A program made the position numbers and the translations under genes. From the NCBI RefSeq assembly GCF_006715305.1, contig NZ_VFMY01000001.1:3906001-3970000 (forward strand): DNA of 64,000 nt, in the 5' to 3' direction. Shown here piece by piece: positions 25,952 to 35,604 of this stretch. Positions within the stretch are counted from its first letter, which is position 1, and each line of letters begins with the position of its first letter. This DNA comes from Arthrobacter sp. SLBN-100. GTDB taxonomy: Bacteria; Actinomycetota; Actinomycetes; Actinomycetales; Micrococcaceae. Below the pieces are notes generated by a model. The model ran no database searches. It saw nothing but the letters and a program-made list of their open reading frames with translations, and was not told the DNA's origin.

Positions 25952-25995
25952 GGCAGTCATATCAGTCCCTGAACTCCGCGAAGGAGAGGCCTCCA

Positions 25996-27060
25996 TTGGA
26001 AGAGCTGCGCATCGAAGCCAACGGCAACCTTGGCCCCATCGATTCATCCCGCATCCCCCGTTACGCCGGGGCTGCCACCTACGCCCGCCTTCCGCGCCTT
26101 GACCAGGTGGAAAAAGCAGATGTCACCGTGGTGGGCGTGCCCTTCGACTCCGGAGTCTCCTACCGCCCGGGGGCGCGTTTCGGCGCAAACCATATCCGTG
26201 AAGCCAGCCGCCTCCTGCGCCCCTACAACCCCGCTTGGGATGTGAGCCCGTTCGAAAACATCCAGGTGGCCGACGCCGGGGACATGGCAGTCAACCCGTT
26301 CAACATCAACGAAGCCATCGAAACCATTCAGCAGAACGCCCTGGACCTGACGGGCGCCGGCAGCAAACTGGTGACCCTGGGCGGGGACCACACCATCGCG
26401 CTGCCCCTGCTCCGGGCTGCCGCCGAACGCGCCGGGGAACCCATCGCCATGCTCCACTTCGACGCGCACCTGGACACCTGGGACACCTACTTCGGCGCCG
26501 AGTACACCCACGGCACGCCGTTCCGCCGTGCCGTCGAGGAGGGCATTCTCGACACCGAAGCCATCAGCCACATCGGCACCCGCGGCCCGCTGTACGGCAA
26601 AAAGGATCTCGACGACGACCACCGCTTTGGCTTCGGCATCGTCACCTCAGCCGACGTCTACTACCAGGGCGTCCTGGAAACCGTGGCCAAGGTCCGCGAC
26701 CGGATCGGCAGCCGTCCCCTGTACATCTCGGTGGACATTGACGTCCTGGACCCAGCCCACGCTCCCGGTACCGGCACCCCGGAAGCCGGCGGCATCACCA
26801 GCCGCGAACTGCTCGAAATCATCCGGGGCTTCCGCGGTATGAACCTGGTGGGCGCCGACGTCGTGGAGGTAGCTCCCGCCTACGACCACGCTGAAATCAC
26901 CGGCGTGGCAGCCAGCCACGTCGCCTACGAACTGGTGACCCTGATGGCGGACAACGCCGTACCCGGTGACCGCTTCGGAGCGGAAACTGGCTACGCAGCC
27001 CAGGCGCTCGGCCAGGAAGTCCGCCGCCCGGCAGGCTTCGCAGCTGCCGGCAAGGAGTAA
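25996..27060 (+). CDS. speB: agmatinase / ureohydrolase family enzyme
   Basis: A 354-residue ureohydrolase that cleaves a guanidino compound to urea and an amine. All dimanganese-site motifs are present: [18 protein letters not shown] and [22 protein letters not shown]. The family includes agmatinase, guanidinobutyrase and guanidinopropionase, and the substrate cannot be decided from sequence. The start is TTG 25996, behind AAGGAGAGG. The ThDP enzyme gene follows 5 bp downstream, so the two are cotranscribed. Confidence 0.9.
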   Translation: MEELRIEANGNLGPIDSSRIPRYAGAATYARLPRLDQVEKADVTVVGVPFDSGVSYRPGARFGANHIREASRLLRPYNPAWDVSPFENIQVADAGDMAVNPFNINEAIETIQQNALDLTGAGSKLVTLGGDHTIALPLLRAAAERAGEPIAMLHFDAHLDTWDTYFGAEYTHGTPFRRAVEEGILDTEAISHIGTRGPLYGKKDLDDDHRFGFGIVTSADVYYQGVLETVAKVRDRIGSRPLYISVDIDVLDPAHAPGTGTPEAGGITSRELLEIIRGFRGMNLVGADVVEVAPAYDHAEITGVAASHVAYELVTLMADNAVPGDRFGAETGYAAQALGQEVRRPAGFAAAGKE

Positions 27061-27065
27061 CACGA

Positions 27066-28775
27066 ATGATCGATTCCGATCCGGGGACGGCGGCCGCGGG
27101 TGCAGGGAGCAACGCAGGGACAGGTGCACGCAACGGCGGGGACCTCGTCGTCGAGACCCTCGAGGCGCTGGGCGCCAAGACCGTCTTTGGCATCCCGGGG
27201 CAACACGCTTTGGGACTGTTTGACGCGATGGGCCGGGGAAACCTGCAGTTCGTCTCCTCGCGGGTGGAGAACAACTCCGCCTTCGCCGCGGACGGCTACT
27301 CACGCGCCACCGGTGAAGTGGGGGTTCTGTTCCTTTCCACCGGCCCCGGGGCGCTGACGTCCCTGGCCGGGCTGCAGGAAGCGTACGCCACAGGTGTGCC
27401 GATGGTGGTGGTGGCCAGCCAGATTCCGCTGGAAGGCCTCGGCGCCCGGCGCAAGGGCATGCTGCACCAGCTCGATGACCAAAAAGCGTCGGCCGCCAAC
27501 GTCACCAAGAGCCAGCGGCTGATCCAGCATGCATCCGGCATCCCGTCCGCCATCCAGGACGCCTGGACCGAGGCGATCTCCTCGCCCCAGGGGCCGGTGT
27601 GGATCGAAATCCCGCAGAACGTCCTGCTCGATCCGATCATGGTTCCGCCGGTGGAGGACGCGCTCGCGGAAGCGGCGGACAACCCGCCGCGCGTTGAGCT
27701 GGTCCGCGAAGCGGTGAAATGGCTGCAGGCGGCCGAGCGGCCGGCGATCATCGCCGGCGGCGGAACCCGCCGGGGCAAGGCGGAGAAGGCCCTGCTGTCC
27801 ATCGCGGAGAAGCTTCGCGCCCTGGTCATCTGCACTCCGGGCGGCAACGGCGCCTTCCCCTGGACCCACGAGTTGTCGCTGCAGTCCTGGATCGAGGACC
27901 GCTATATGACCGATGTGCTGGAGGACGCCGATGTCCTGGTGGTCATCGGTTCATCCCTGGGCGAGGTCACCTCCAACTACTTCACCTTCCAACCGCGCGG
28001 CCGCATCATCCAGATCGATGCTGAACCCCGCGTGCTGGAATCCAACCGCCCAGGGCTGGGCATCCGCGCCGACGCCGGCCAGGCCCTCGTCGCCCTGGAT
28101 GAGGCACTGCAGCTGGAGCCGGCACATCCCAGGCCCAACTGGCATGGAGTGTCGCCGGAGGACCTGGTGCAGGAATCGCTGGCCAAAGTCCGCGCCCGCC
28201 TGGAATCCCAGGACCTGGCCAAGGAACTGAAGTTCATGGCAGACATCCGCGAGGCAGTGCCGGCGGACATGCAGACCTTCTGGGACATGACCATCGCCGC
28301 CTACTGGGGCTGGAGCTGCTGGGACGCCCGCGAGGGCCAGTTCCACTCCGCACAGGGTGCGGGGGGCCTGGGCTACGGCTTCCCTGCGGCGATCGGAGCG
28401 GCGGTGGGCCTGAAAACACTGGGCAAACCCGGCCGGGTGCTCGCAGTGTCAGGTGACGGCTCGTCCATGTACTCCATTTCCGAACTGGCGACAGCCAGGC
28501 AGCACAATGTGCCGGTCACCTGGCTCATCGTGGACGACGGCGGCTACGGCATCCTGCGCGAATACATGGTGGGCGCCTTCGGCAAGGCAACCGCCACTGA
28601 ACTGGCACGCCCCGACTTTGTTAAGCTCGCCGAAGCATTCGGTGTGCCGGCCACTAAAGTGGCACCCGAGGATGTGGGGGAGGCGCTGAAGGCGGGATTC
28701 GCCGCAGACGGGCCCAACGTCGTCGTGGTGGAAACGCTCCTGAAAATGTTCGCACCCACCCACCTGGCTGAGTGA
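27066..28775 (+). CDS. ThDP-dependent enzyme (acetolactate synthase/benzoylformate decarboxylase-like)
   Basis: A 569-residue enzyme with the three-domain ThDP architecture. The N-terminal catalytic Glu position is in SSRVENNSAFAADGYSRATG, and STGPGALTSLAGLQEAYATG is typical. The C-terminal cofactor motif runs from SGDGSSMYSISELATARQ to WLIVDDGGYGILREY. The motif ends with GYG rather than the NN seen in many acetolactate synthases. It is cotranscribed with the agmatinase-family gene, which suggests decarboxylation or ligation of a 2-keto acid derived from arginine or a guanidino acid, but this is inference. A biosynthetic AHAS is unlikely with no small subunit nearby. Confidence 0.85.
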   Translation: MIDSDPGTAAAGAGSNAGTGARNGGDLVVETLEALGAKTVFGIPGQHALGLFDAMGRGNLQFVSSRVENNSAFAADGYSRATGEVGVLFLSTGPGALTSLAGLQEAYATGVPMVVVASQIPLEGLGARRKGMLHQLDDQKASAANVTKSQRLIQHASGIPSAIQDAWTEAISSPQGPVWIEIPQNVLLDPIMVPPVEDALAEAADNPPRVELVREAVKWLQAAERPAIIAGGGTRRGKAEKALLSIAEKLRALVICTPGGNGAFPWTHELSLQSWIEDRYMTDVLEDADVLVVIGSSLGEVTSNYFTFQPRGRIIQIDAEPRVLESNRPGLGIRADAGQALVALDEALQLEPAHPRPNWHGVSPEDLVQESLAKVRARLESQDLAKELKFMADIREAVPADMQTFWDMTIAAYWGWSCWDAREGQFHSAQGAGGLGYGFPAAIGAAVGLKTLGKPGRVLAVSGDGSSMYSISELATARQHNVPVTWLIVDDGGYGILREYMVGAFGKATATELARPDFVKLAEAFGVPATKVAPEDVGEALKAGFAADGPNVVVVETLLKMFAPTHLAE

Positions 28776-28798
28776 CGAGCCACTTTAACCGAATACCT

Positions 28799-28839
28799 CA
28801 GAAGGGTCCCGGCTGCCACATGCAACCGGGACTCTTCTG
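28799..28839 (+). terminator. terminator of the speB-ThDP operon
   Basis: Fourteen-base arms (28799-28812 and 28826-28839), with one G-U type mismatch, about 24 bases after the stop codon. No long T-run. Confidence 0.65.
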
Positions 28840-28869
28840 CATTCCCGCTCCGGCTCCTTTAGTTTCCCA

Positions 28870-28897
28870 AAGCAACCAAGTTAAGATATAGTTGCTT
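28870..28897. promoter_or_regulatory. candidate MarR operator (AAGCAAC/GTTGCTT)
   Basis: Perfect 7-base inverted arms at 28870-28876 and 28891-28897, 14 bases apart. They enclose TTAAGATATA, which contains a possible -10 box. The site is 29 bp upstream of the MarR start, as expected for autorepression of the marR-exporter operon. Confidence 0.6.
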
Positions 28898-28926
28898 CAG
28901 GCAAACAAGTAAGGAGCCTGGAAGCA

Positions 28927-29424
28927 ATGGCAGTAGCACCGGATACGGCAGCGGATCTCGTCTACCAGATCTTCAATCTCCAGCGCGCGGTGCGGTGCAT
29001 CGCCACCGCCAACGTCCGCGGGCAGGAGACGGGAGTGGCCCTTCAAGGGGTCCTGCGGTTCGTGGGGGAGGGGGAAACCCGTGCCACCCGGCTGGCCGAG
29101 CGGCTGGGAGTCAGCGCGCCCGTCCTCAGCCGCCACATCGCGGACCTGGAGGAGCAGGGCCTGGTGGTCCGCAGGCAGGATCCCCTCGACGGCAGGGCCC
29201 AGCTGGTTGCCCTCACGCCGCTGGGAGTGGAGAGACTCCGCAACATCGAAGAGCAGCGGACCGCGGTCCTCCAGGACTACCTGAGCGACTGGACCGAGGA
29301 GGACGCGGGCGACACGGCGAAATCGCTCCGCAGGCTCACCGAATCGCTCAAGAAATCAGCCCGGGCAACGGCGGCCGGCACCACCAATGAAGACAAGACT
29401 TTGGAGGAGTCACTTAATGGCTAA
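28927..29424 (+). CDS. MarR-family transcriptional regulator
   Basis: A 165-residue winged-helix regulator (TRATRLAERLGVSAPVLSRHI, ADLEEQGLVVRRQDPLDGRA with the wing Asp-Arg). The start is ATG 28927, behind AAGGAG. Its end overlaps the start of the DHA2 exporter gene by 8 bases (ATGGCTAA), a standard arrangement in which the repressor controls its exporter in response to a toxic compound. Confidence 0.93.
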   Translation: MAVAPDTAADLVYQIFNLQRAVRCIATANVRGQETGVALQGVLRFVGEGETRATRLAERLGVSAPVLSRHIADLEEQGLVVRRQDPLDGRAQLVALTPLGVERLRNIEEQRTAVLQDYLSDWTEEDAGDTAKSLRRLTESLKKSARATAAGTTNEDKTLEESLNG

Positions 29425-31621
29425 CGTCACCGCCACCGGGCAGCACGAGCGCGCCCGGGCCGGGAAGCAGGAATCGCGGCAGTCCAAACGCCACGAACCC
29501 GGCGTCCCGATGAACCACCGGCAGATCATGGAGGCCCTGACCGGCCTGCTGGCTGCCTTCTTTACCGCTATCCTCAGCAGCACCATCGTGGCGAACGCCC
29601 TGCCCACCATCATGTCCGAGCTCAAGGGCACCCAGACCGACTTCGCGTGGGTCATCACGGCGGCGCTCCTCGCAAACGCAGCCACCACCCCCATCTGGGG
29701 CAAGCTCGCTGACCTCTTCGACAAAAAGCTCCTGGTCCAGCTCAGCATCGTGATCTTTGTGGCCGGGTCCGTCATGGCCGGTTTCTCAGAAAACATCCCG
29801 TTCCTGCTGACTGCCCGCGTGATCCAGGGCATTGCGATGGGTGGCCTGACCGCCCTGGCCCAGGCAATCATCGGCTCCATCATCCCGCCCCGCGAACGCG
29901 GCAAGTACTCCGGCTACATGGGTGCGGTGATGGCGGTCGGCACCGCCGGCGGCCCCCTGCTGGGCGGCTTCATCGTGGACAGCCCGCTGGGCTGGCGCTG
30001 GACCTTCTTCGTCTGCGTCCCCCTCGCCGTCGTAGCCCTGATCCTGCTCCAGGTCACACTGAAGGTTCCGCACATCAAGCGGCCGGCCAGGATCGACTGG
30101 CTCGGCGCCATCCTGCTGACCAGCGGAGTGAGCCTGCTCCTGGTCTGGGTTTCCTTCGCCGGCAAGGCCGACTACTACGACTGGTGGTCCTGGCAGTCCG
30201 CAGTGATGGTGGGCGGCGGCGTCCTCCTGCTCGCCCTGCTGGTGCTGGTTGAATCCAAGGTCTCCCAACCGATCATCCCGCTGAAGATCATCTCCGAGCG
30301 CACCACAGCCCTGGCCATCGTCGCTTCCGTGGCCGTCGGCGTCGCCATGTTCGGGTCCTCCACCTTCCTGGGCCAGTACTACCAGGTGGCCCGGGGCGCC
30401 TCGCCCACCGAAGCCGGCCTGCTGACCCTCCCCATGATTGCCGGCAACCTGGTGGGCTCGGTGGCATCCGGCCAGCTCATCAGCCGCTACGGCAAGTGGA
30501 AGCGCTTCCTGATCGGCGGCACCGTCCTGCTGATCGGCGGCCTGGCGCTCGCCGGGACCATGGACCACACCACCGAACTCTGGCTCACCGGCCTTTACAC
30601 CGCAATCTTCGGCATCGGCCTGGGCATGCTGATGCAGAACCTGGTCCTGGCTGTGCAGAACACTGTCCAGGCATCAGACATCGGCTCCGCCAGTGCCTCT
30701 GTTGCCTTCTTCCGTTCCGTCGGCGGCGCCATCGGCGTGTCCGTCCTCGGTGCCGTCATGGCCAACCACGTCAAGGACCTGGCCACCGACGGCCTCACCA
30801 AGCTGGGCATCCAGGCTTCCGGGGACAGCAGTGCAACGCTGGACCTGAAGGACCTGCCCGCCCCGGTGGCCGACGTTATGCGCGCCGCTTACGGTGATGC
30901 CACTGCGGGAATCTTCATGATCTCGGCCGCTGTAAGCGTGGTTGCCCTGCTCGCCGTCCTGTTCATCAAGGAAAAGCCGCTGCGCCGGACCGTGGACCTG
31001 ACCCCGGAAGCGATCCTGCAGGCGGACGCCGCCGGCGAAGCAGGCATTACCGCCATGACCGGGCAGCTGCCGCTGGTATCGGCTGCCGTATCCGGTAAGA
31101 GTGCAGGCACTGATGCTGGTAACACTGCGGGCAGTGTTGGCAATAAGGCGTACGACGGCGGCACCTCCCGGGTGCCGGCCGCGGGTTCCACAATGCTCGC
31201 CGCGGACGATCTTGAGGAGGCCTTTGCCCTCAGCCTCGAGGCCGGTCCGGTTCGACGCGGTATGGCCGAGCGGGTCGCATCGCCTGCCGCGGACAGCGCC
31301 GGAAGAGCCGGAGGCTTTGCAGCCAGGGCGGCAGTGACCGCCGCCGCTTCAACCGCCGCCGCAACTGCCGCCGAAACAGTGCAGAAGCTGCAGGACACCC
31401 AGCACCTGCTGGCCCGGCAGCAGGTGGAGTTGGGGAAACTGGTGCTGGACATCCAGGAGCAGCTGCGGTCCCAGCGCGAAGTGGCGGCCCAGCAGGCCGC
31501 GACGGCGGCTGAGCTCAGCCGGCTGAAGCGCAGGCTCCTCAAGGAACGGAAGTCCCAGGCTGCCGCGGCGCTCTACATCGCCAGCCACGGCAAGCACAGC
31601 GCCTCCGCACGGCAGGACTAA
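29417..31621 (+). CDS. DHA2-family (EmrB/QacA) MFS drug exporter with long C-terminal extension
   Basis: A 734-residue proton antiporter. The first ~520 residues hold 14 predicted membrane helices with family motifs (SSTIVANALPTIMSEL, WGKLADLFDKK, GSIIPPRERGKYSGYMGAV). The remaining ~210 are unusual: a low-complexity Ala/Gly region, then a predicted coiled coil (TVQKLQDTQHLLARQQVELG ... LSRLKRRLLKERKSQ) in the cytoplasm. The start is ATG 29417, behind GGAGGAG. It is cotranscribed with and overlaps marR. The extension contains a hairpin sequence like the intergenic family B repeats. Confidence 0.9.
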   Translation: MANVTATGQHERARAGKQESRQSKRHEPGVPMNHRQIMEALTGLLAAFFTAILSSTIVANALPTIMSELKGTQTDFAWVITAALLANAATTPIWGKLADLFDKKLLVQLSIVIFVAGSVMAGFSENIPFLLTARVIQGIAMGGLTALAQAIIGSIIPPRERGKYSGYMGAVMAVGTAGGPLLGGFIVDSPLGWRWTFFVCVPLAVVALILLQVTLKVPHIKRPARIDWLGAILLTSGVSLLLVWVSFAGKADYYDWWSWQSAVMVGGGVLLLALLVLVESKVSQPIIPLKIISERTTALAIVASVAVGVAMFGSSTFLGQYYQVARGASPTEAGLLTLPMIAGNLVGSVASGQLISRYGKWKRFLIGGTVLLIGGLALAGTMDHTTELWLTGLYTAIFGIGLGMLMQNLVLAVQNTVQASDIGSASASVAFFRSVGGAIGVSVLGAVMANHVKDLATDGLTKLGIQASGDSSATLDLKDLPAPVADVMRAAYGDATAGIFMISAAVSVVALLAVLFIKEKPLRRTVDLTPEAILQADAAGEAGITAMTGQLPLVSAAVSGKSAGTDAGNTAGSVGNKAYDGGTSRVPAAGSTMLAADDLEEAFALSLEAGPVRRGMAERVASPAADSAGRAGGFAARAAVTAAASTAAATAAETVQKLQDTQHLLARQQVELGKLVLDIQEQLRSQREVAAQQAATAAELSRLKRRLLKERKSQAAAALYIASHGKHSASARQD

Positions 31622-31666
31622 GCGCCGCAGGACTAAGCGTCGCAGGGCTCATGCCTGAGGCCACTT

Positions 31667-31712
31667 AAACCGCCGTCGGGCACCGGAACCAAGCGGTGCC
31701 TGGCGGCGGTTT
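31667..31712 (+). terminator. terminator after the exporter gene
   Basis: Nineteen-base arms (31667-31685 and 31694-31712) with two mismatches and an 8-base loop. The stem starts with AAACCGCCGTC and ends with GGCGGTTT. Confidence 0.75.
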
Positions 31713-31801
31713 GCGTTGCCCGGAGTTGGATTAATCAATTCCACAGGAAAATAAGCTCCGCGGTCGGCGCGTTGTCGGTGGCCAACACTAGAGTTGGGAT
31801 C

Positions 31802-33535
31802 ATGCTCCTCACCCTCATCCGGCGCTACTCAAGACCGTATGCGCCGTACATTCTGGCTGTCATTTTCTTCCAGCTGGCGTCCACCATCGCAGCCCTTTAC
31901 CTTCCCAGCCTGAACGCCCGGATCATCGACGAAGGGGTATCCCGCGGGGATACTGACTTCATCTGGCGCACGGGTGCCGTGATGCTGCTGGTGGCCTTCG
32001 TCCAGGTGGGGACGGCGATTGCCGGGGTCTACTTCGGCTCCAAGACGGCGATGGCGCTGGGCAGGGACCTGCGGCGGGCATTGTTCCGCAAGGTCACCAG
32101 CTTCTCGGCCAAAGACGTCAACGCCTTTGGTGCCCCCACCCTGATCACGCGCGGCACCAACGATGTCCAGCAGGTGCAGATGCTGATGCTGATGGCGCTG
32201 AACTTCATGGTGGCCACCCCCCTCATGTGCATCGGCGGCATCATCATGGCCCTGCGTGAGGACATCAACCTGTCCTGGCTGGTCTGGGTCTCCGTACCCG
32301 TCCTGGTCGTGGTGGTGGGTTACCTGGTGGTCCGCCTGATGCCGCTGTTCCGATCGATGCAGAAGAAGATTGACCGCATCAACGGGGTCCTGAGGGAGCA
32401 GATCATCGGCATCAGGGTGGTGCGGGCCTTTGTCCGTGAACCGTATGAAACCGGGCGGTTCGGCGAGGCGAACAAGGACCTCACTGACGTCTCGCTGAAG
32501 ATCGGCGCCCTTTTTGTCCTGATGTTCCCGGTCATCGGCATGATCCTGCACCTGTCCACGGCTGCGGTGCTGTGGTTCGGCGGGCAGCGCGTGGATTCCG
32601 GACAGATGCAGGTGGGCGCCCTGACGGCATTCCTGCAGTACCTGCTGCAGATCCTGATGGCCGTCATGATGGGCACCTTTATGGCCATGATGATCCCGCG
32701 TGCCTCGGTGTGTGCGGACCGCATCGGCGAGGTGCTCGACGTCGAACCCTCCATCCACGATCCCGAACGGCCGGAGACCCCGGCTGCACTCGCCGGCGTG
32801 GTGGAGTACCGGAACGTCACCTTCGCGTACCCGGGTGCGGAGTCCCCGGTGCTGAGCAACATCAGCTTCACCGCCAAGCCGGGCGAGACCATCGCGATCA
32901 TCGGTTCCACGGGCGCAGGGAAGACATCCCTGTTGTCCCTGTTGCCGCGTCTCTACGACATCGCCGAGGGCGAGGTGCTCCTGGACGGAGTGTCCGCCAG
33001 CAACCTGGACCGGGCGGAGATCACCAGGCGCGTGGCACTGGTCCCGCAGCGCCCCTACCTCTTCTCCGGCACCATTGAACATAACCTCCGCTTCGGAAAG
33101 ACCGAAGCCACGGACCAGGAACTGTGGGACGCACTTGAGGTGGCGCAGGGCGCCGATTTTGTCCGGGAAAAAAAGAACGGCTTGAACTCGCGGATTTCCC
33201 AGGGCGGCACCAACGTCTCCGGCGGCCAGCGGCAGCGCCTTTGCATCGCCCGCGCACTGGTCACCAAGCCCCGGGTCTACCTCTTTGACGACTCCTTCTC
33301 CGCCCTTGACGTGGCCACTGACGCCCGCCTCCGGACTGCGCTCAAGCGCACCACCGCTGACGCCACGGTCATCATCGTGGCCCAGCGCATTTCCACCATC
33401 ACCGAAGCGGACCAGATCCTGGTCCTGGACAACGGCCGCATCGTGGACCGCGGAACTCACGAGGAACTCCTGGAAACCTCACCTACCTATCAGGAAATTG
33501 TTGAATCCCAGCTGAGCGTGGAGGAAATGGCATGA
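31802..33535 (+). CDS. ABC exporter half-transporter with degenerate ATPase site
   Basis: A 577-residue fusion of a six-helix membrane domain and an ATPase domain. Walker A is GSTGAGKTSL, the signature is SGGQRQ, and Walker B is VYLFDDSFSALD. The catalytic Glu is replaced by Asp and the switch His by Gln (VAQRIST), so this subunit contributes the degenerate site of a heterodimer. The start is ATG 31802 (MLLTLIRRYSR), although its ribosome site is weak. It overlaps the partner gene by 4 bases (ATGA). The substrate is unknown. Confidence 0.92.
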   Translation: MLLTLIRRYSRPYAPYILAVIFFQLASTIAALYLPSLNARIIDEGVSRGDTDFIWRTGAVMLLVAFVQVGTAIAGVYFGSKTAMALGRDLRRALFRKVTSFSAKDVNAFGAPTLITRGTNDVQQVQMLMLMALNFMVATPLMCIGGIIMALREDINLSWLVWVSVPVLVVVVGYLVVRLMPLFRSMQKKIDRINGVLREQIIGIRVVRAFVREPYETGRFGEANKDLTDVSLKIGALFVLMFPVIGMILHLSTAAVLWFGGQRVDSGQMQVGALTAFLQYLLQILMAVMMGTFMAMMIPRASVCADRIGEVLDVEPSIHDPERPETPAALAGVVEYRNVTFAYPGAESPVLSNISFTAKPGETIAIIGSTGAGKTSLLSLLPRLYDIAEGEVLLDGVSASNLDRAEITRRVALVPQRPYLFSGTIEHNLRFGKTEATDQELWDALEVAQGADFVREKKNGLNSRISQGGTNVSGGQRQRLCIARALVTKPRVYLFDDSFSALDVATDARLRTALKRTTADATVIIVAQRISTITEADQILVLDNGRIVDRGTHEELLETSPTYQEIVESQLSVEEMA

Positions 33536-35604
33536 GCGCCCGCAAGAAGAACGTCGCCGAGGTGAATGGTGCGGCTGTGAAGGAGCAGCTCCATGCCGGG
33601 CTGGCGGAAGGCGTGGTGGAGGATGACGAGTTCTTCGAAGAGGAGTTCAAGCCTTCTGAAGCCGACGGCGGCATGTTCGGGGCCATGCCGGCCAAAAAAG
33701 CCGAACACTTCTGGCCTTCGGCAAAGCGCCTGATAGGCCTGCTTAAGCCTGAGGCACTGGGGATCTACGCGGTGGTGGGCCTGGTGGTGGTCGCGGTGGT
33801 CCTGAACGTCATTGCGCCCAAGATCCTGGGCCAGGCGATGGACGTGATCTTTGGCGGCGTGGTCGGCAAGCAACTCCCGGCAGGCGCCAGCAAGGAAGAG
33901 TTCGTGGAGGGACTGCGCCTGCAGGGGCAGGACAACTTCGCAGACATGATCTCCAAAATGGAACTGCTGCCCGGGAGCGGTATCGACTTCCAGAAGCTGT
34001 CCTTCCTTATTGCCGTGGTGCTGCTGATGTACTTTGTTGCCAACATCTTCCTGTGGCTGCAGGGCTACGTCCTGAACCGCATCGTGATGAAGGTGATCCG
34101 CCGGCTCCGGGATGACACCGAAAAGAAGCTGAACCGGCTTCCGCTGAACTACTTCGACACCCGCCAGCGCGGCGACGTACTGTCCCGGGTGACCAACGAC
34201 GTCGACAACATCCAGCAGGCACTCCAGCAGGCTTTCGCGCAGCTGATCAACTCGCTCCTGACAGTCCTCGGCATCGTGATCATGATGTTCATCGTCTCCT
34301 GGCAGCTGGCCCTGATCGCCCTGATCGCACTGCCGCTGTCCGGTGTCGCGGCGGGCATGATCGGCGCGCGCAGCCAGAAGCTTTTTGCCGCCCAGTGGAA
34401 GAACACCGGCTCCCTCAACGGCCAGATCGAGGAATCCTTCTCAGGGCACGACCTCGTGCGGGTCTTCGGCCGGGACGCCGACATGCTGGAACGTTTCGAG
34501 GAACGCAACGAGGCCCTCTACAAGGCAAGTTTCGGGGCCCAGTTCGTTTCGGGGATCATCTTCCCCGTGATGCAGTTTGTCTCCTACCTCAGCTACGTGG
34601 GCATCGCCGTGGTGGGCGGGCTTCGGGTCGCCTCCGGCTCCATGTCCCTGGGCGACGCGACGGCCTTCATCCAGTACTCCCGGGAGTTCACGCAGCCCCT
34701 TGGCCAGATGGCGGGCATGGCCAACATGCTCCAGTCCGGCGTGGCGTCCTCCGAGCGGGTGTTCGAATTCCTGGATGCCGAGGAACAGGGCGTCGAGACG
34801 GCCACGGAGCACCTTCCGGCCAAAACCGACGGGCACGTTGAGTTCAAGAACGTTACGTTCAGCTACAACGAAGACAAGAAGCTGATCGAGAACCTCTCCT
34901 TCACGGCCGAGCCTGGAAACACCGTAGCTATCGTCGGGCCCACCGGCGCCGGCAAGACCACACTGGTGAACCTGGTGATGCGGTTCTACGAGCTCAACTC
35001 CGGGTCCATCACCCTGGACGGGGTGGACATCACCCACCTCAGCCGGTCCGAACTCCGCTCCAAGGTGGGCATGGTGCTGCAGGACGCCTGGCTGTTCGGC
35101 GGGTCGATCTACGACAACATCCGGTACGGCAACCTCGACGCCACTGAAGAACAGGTGATGGCCGCAGCCAAGGCCACGTTCGTGGACCGCTTCGTCCGTG
35201 CCCTGCCCGAGGGTTATGACACCGTGATCGACGAGGAAGGCAACAACGTCAGCGCCGGGGAAAAGCAGCTCATCACCATCGCCCGCGCATTTGTGGCCAA
35301 CCCTTCGCTGCTGATCCTCGACGAGGCCACCAGCTCCGTTGACACCCGCACCGAACTCCTGGTGCAGAAGGCCATGGCGGCGCTGCGGACGGACCGCACC
35401 AGCTTTGTGATCGCCCACCGGCTCTCCACCATCCGCGACGCCGACACGATCCTGGTGATGGAGAACGGCAGGATCGTGGAGCAGGGCAACCACAAGGTCC
35501 TCCTCGCTGCCGAAGGGGCCTACTACCGGCTGTACATGTCGCAGTTCGCGGGCTCGGAAGCCGGGGAAGCGCCCGTGGATGACTCGACGGCGGTGCACAG
35601 TTGA
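33532..35604 (+). CDS. ABC exporter half-transporter, catalytic partner
   Basis: A 690-residue partner subunit, again membrane domain plus ATPase. Walker A GPTGAGKTTL, Walker B LLILDEATSSVDT with the catalytic Glu, and switch His (IAHRLST) are all canonical. The signature motif is changed to SAGEKQ. With the preceding gene it forms an asymmetric exporter of the TM287/288 or BmrCD kind. It has a ~65-residue acidic N-terminal extension (VEDDEFFEEEFKPSEAD) before the first helix. The thioesterase gene overlaps its stop (TTGA). Confidence 0.93.
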   Translation: MSARKKNVAEVNGAAVKEQLHAGLAEGVVEDDEFFEEEFKPSEADGGMFGAMPAKKAEHFWPSAKRLIGLLKPEALGIYAVVGLVVVAVVLNVIAPKILGQAMDVIFGGVVGKQLPAGASKEEFVEGLRLQGQDNFADMISKMELLPGSGIDFQKLSFLIAVVLLMYFVANIFLWLQGYVLNRIVMKVIRRLRDDTEKKLNRLPLNYFDTRQRGDVLSRVTNDVDNIQQALQQAFAQLINSLLTVLGIVIMMFIVSWQLALIALIALPLSGVAAGMIGARSQKLFAAQWKNTGSLNGQIEESFSGHDLVRVFGRDADMLERFEERNEALYKASFGAQFVSGIIFPVMQFVSYLSYVGIAVVGGLRVASGSMSLGDATAFIQYSREFTQPLGQMAGMANMLQSGVASSERVFEFLDAEEQGVETATEHLPAKTDGHVEFKNVTFSYNEDKKLIENLSFTAEPGNTVAIVGPTGAGKTTLVNLVMRFYELNSGSITLDGVDITHLSRSELRSKVGMVLQDAWLFGGSIYDNIRYGNLDATEEQVMAAAKATFVDRFVRALPEGYDTVIDEEGNNVSAGEKQLITIARAFVANPSLLILDEATSSVDTRTELLVQKAMAALRTDRTSFVIAHRLSTIRDADTILVMENGRIVEQGNHKVLLAAEGAYYRLYMSQFAGSEAGEAPVDDSTAVHS

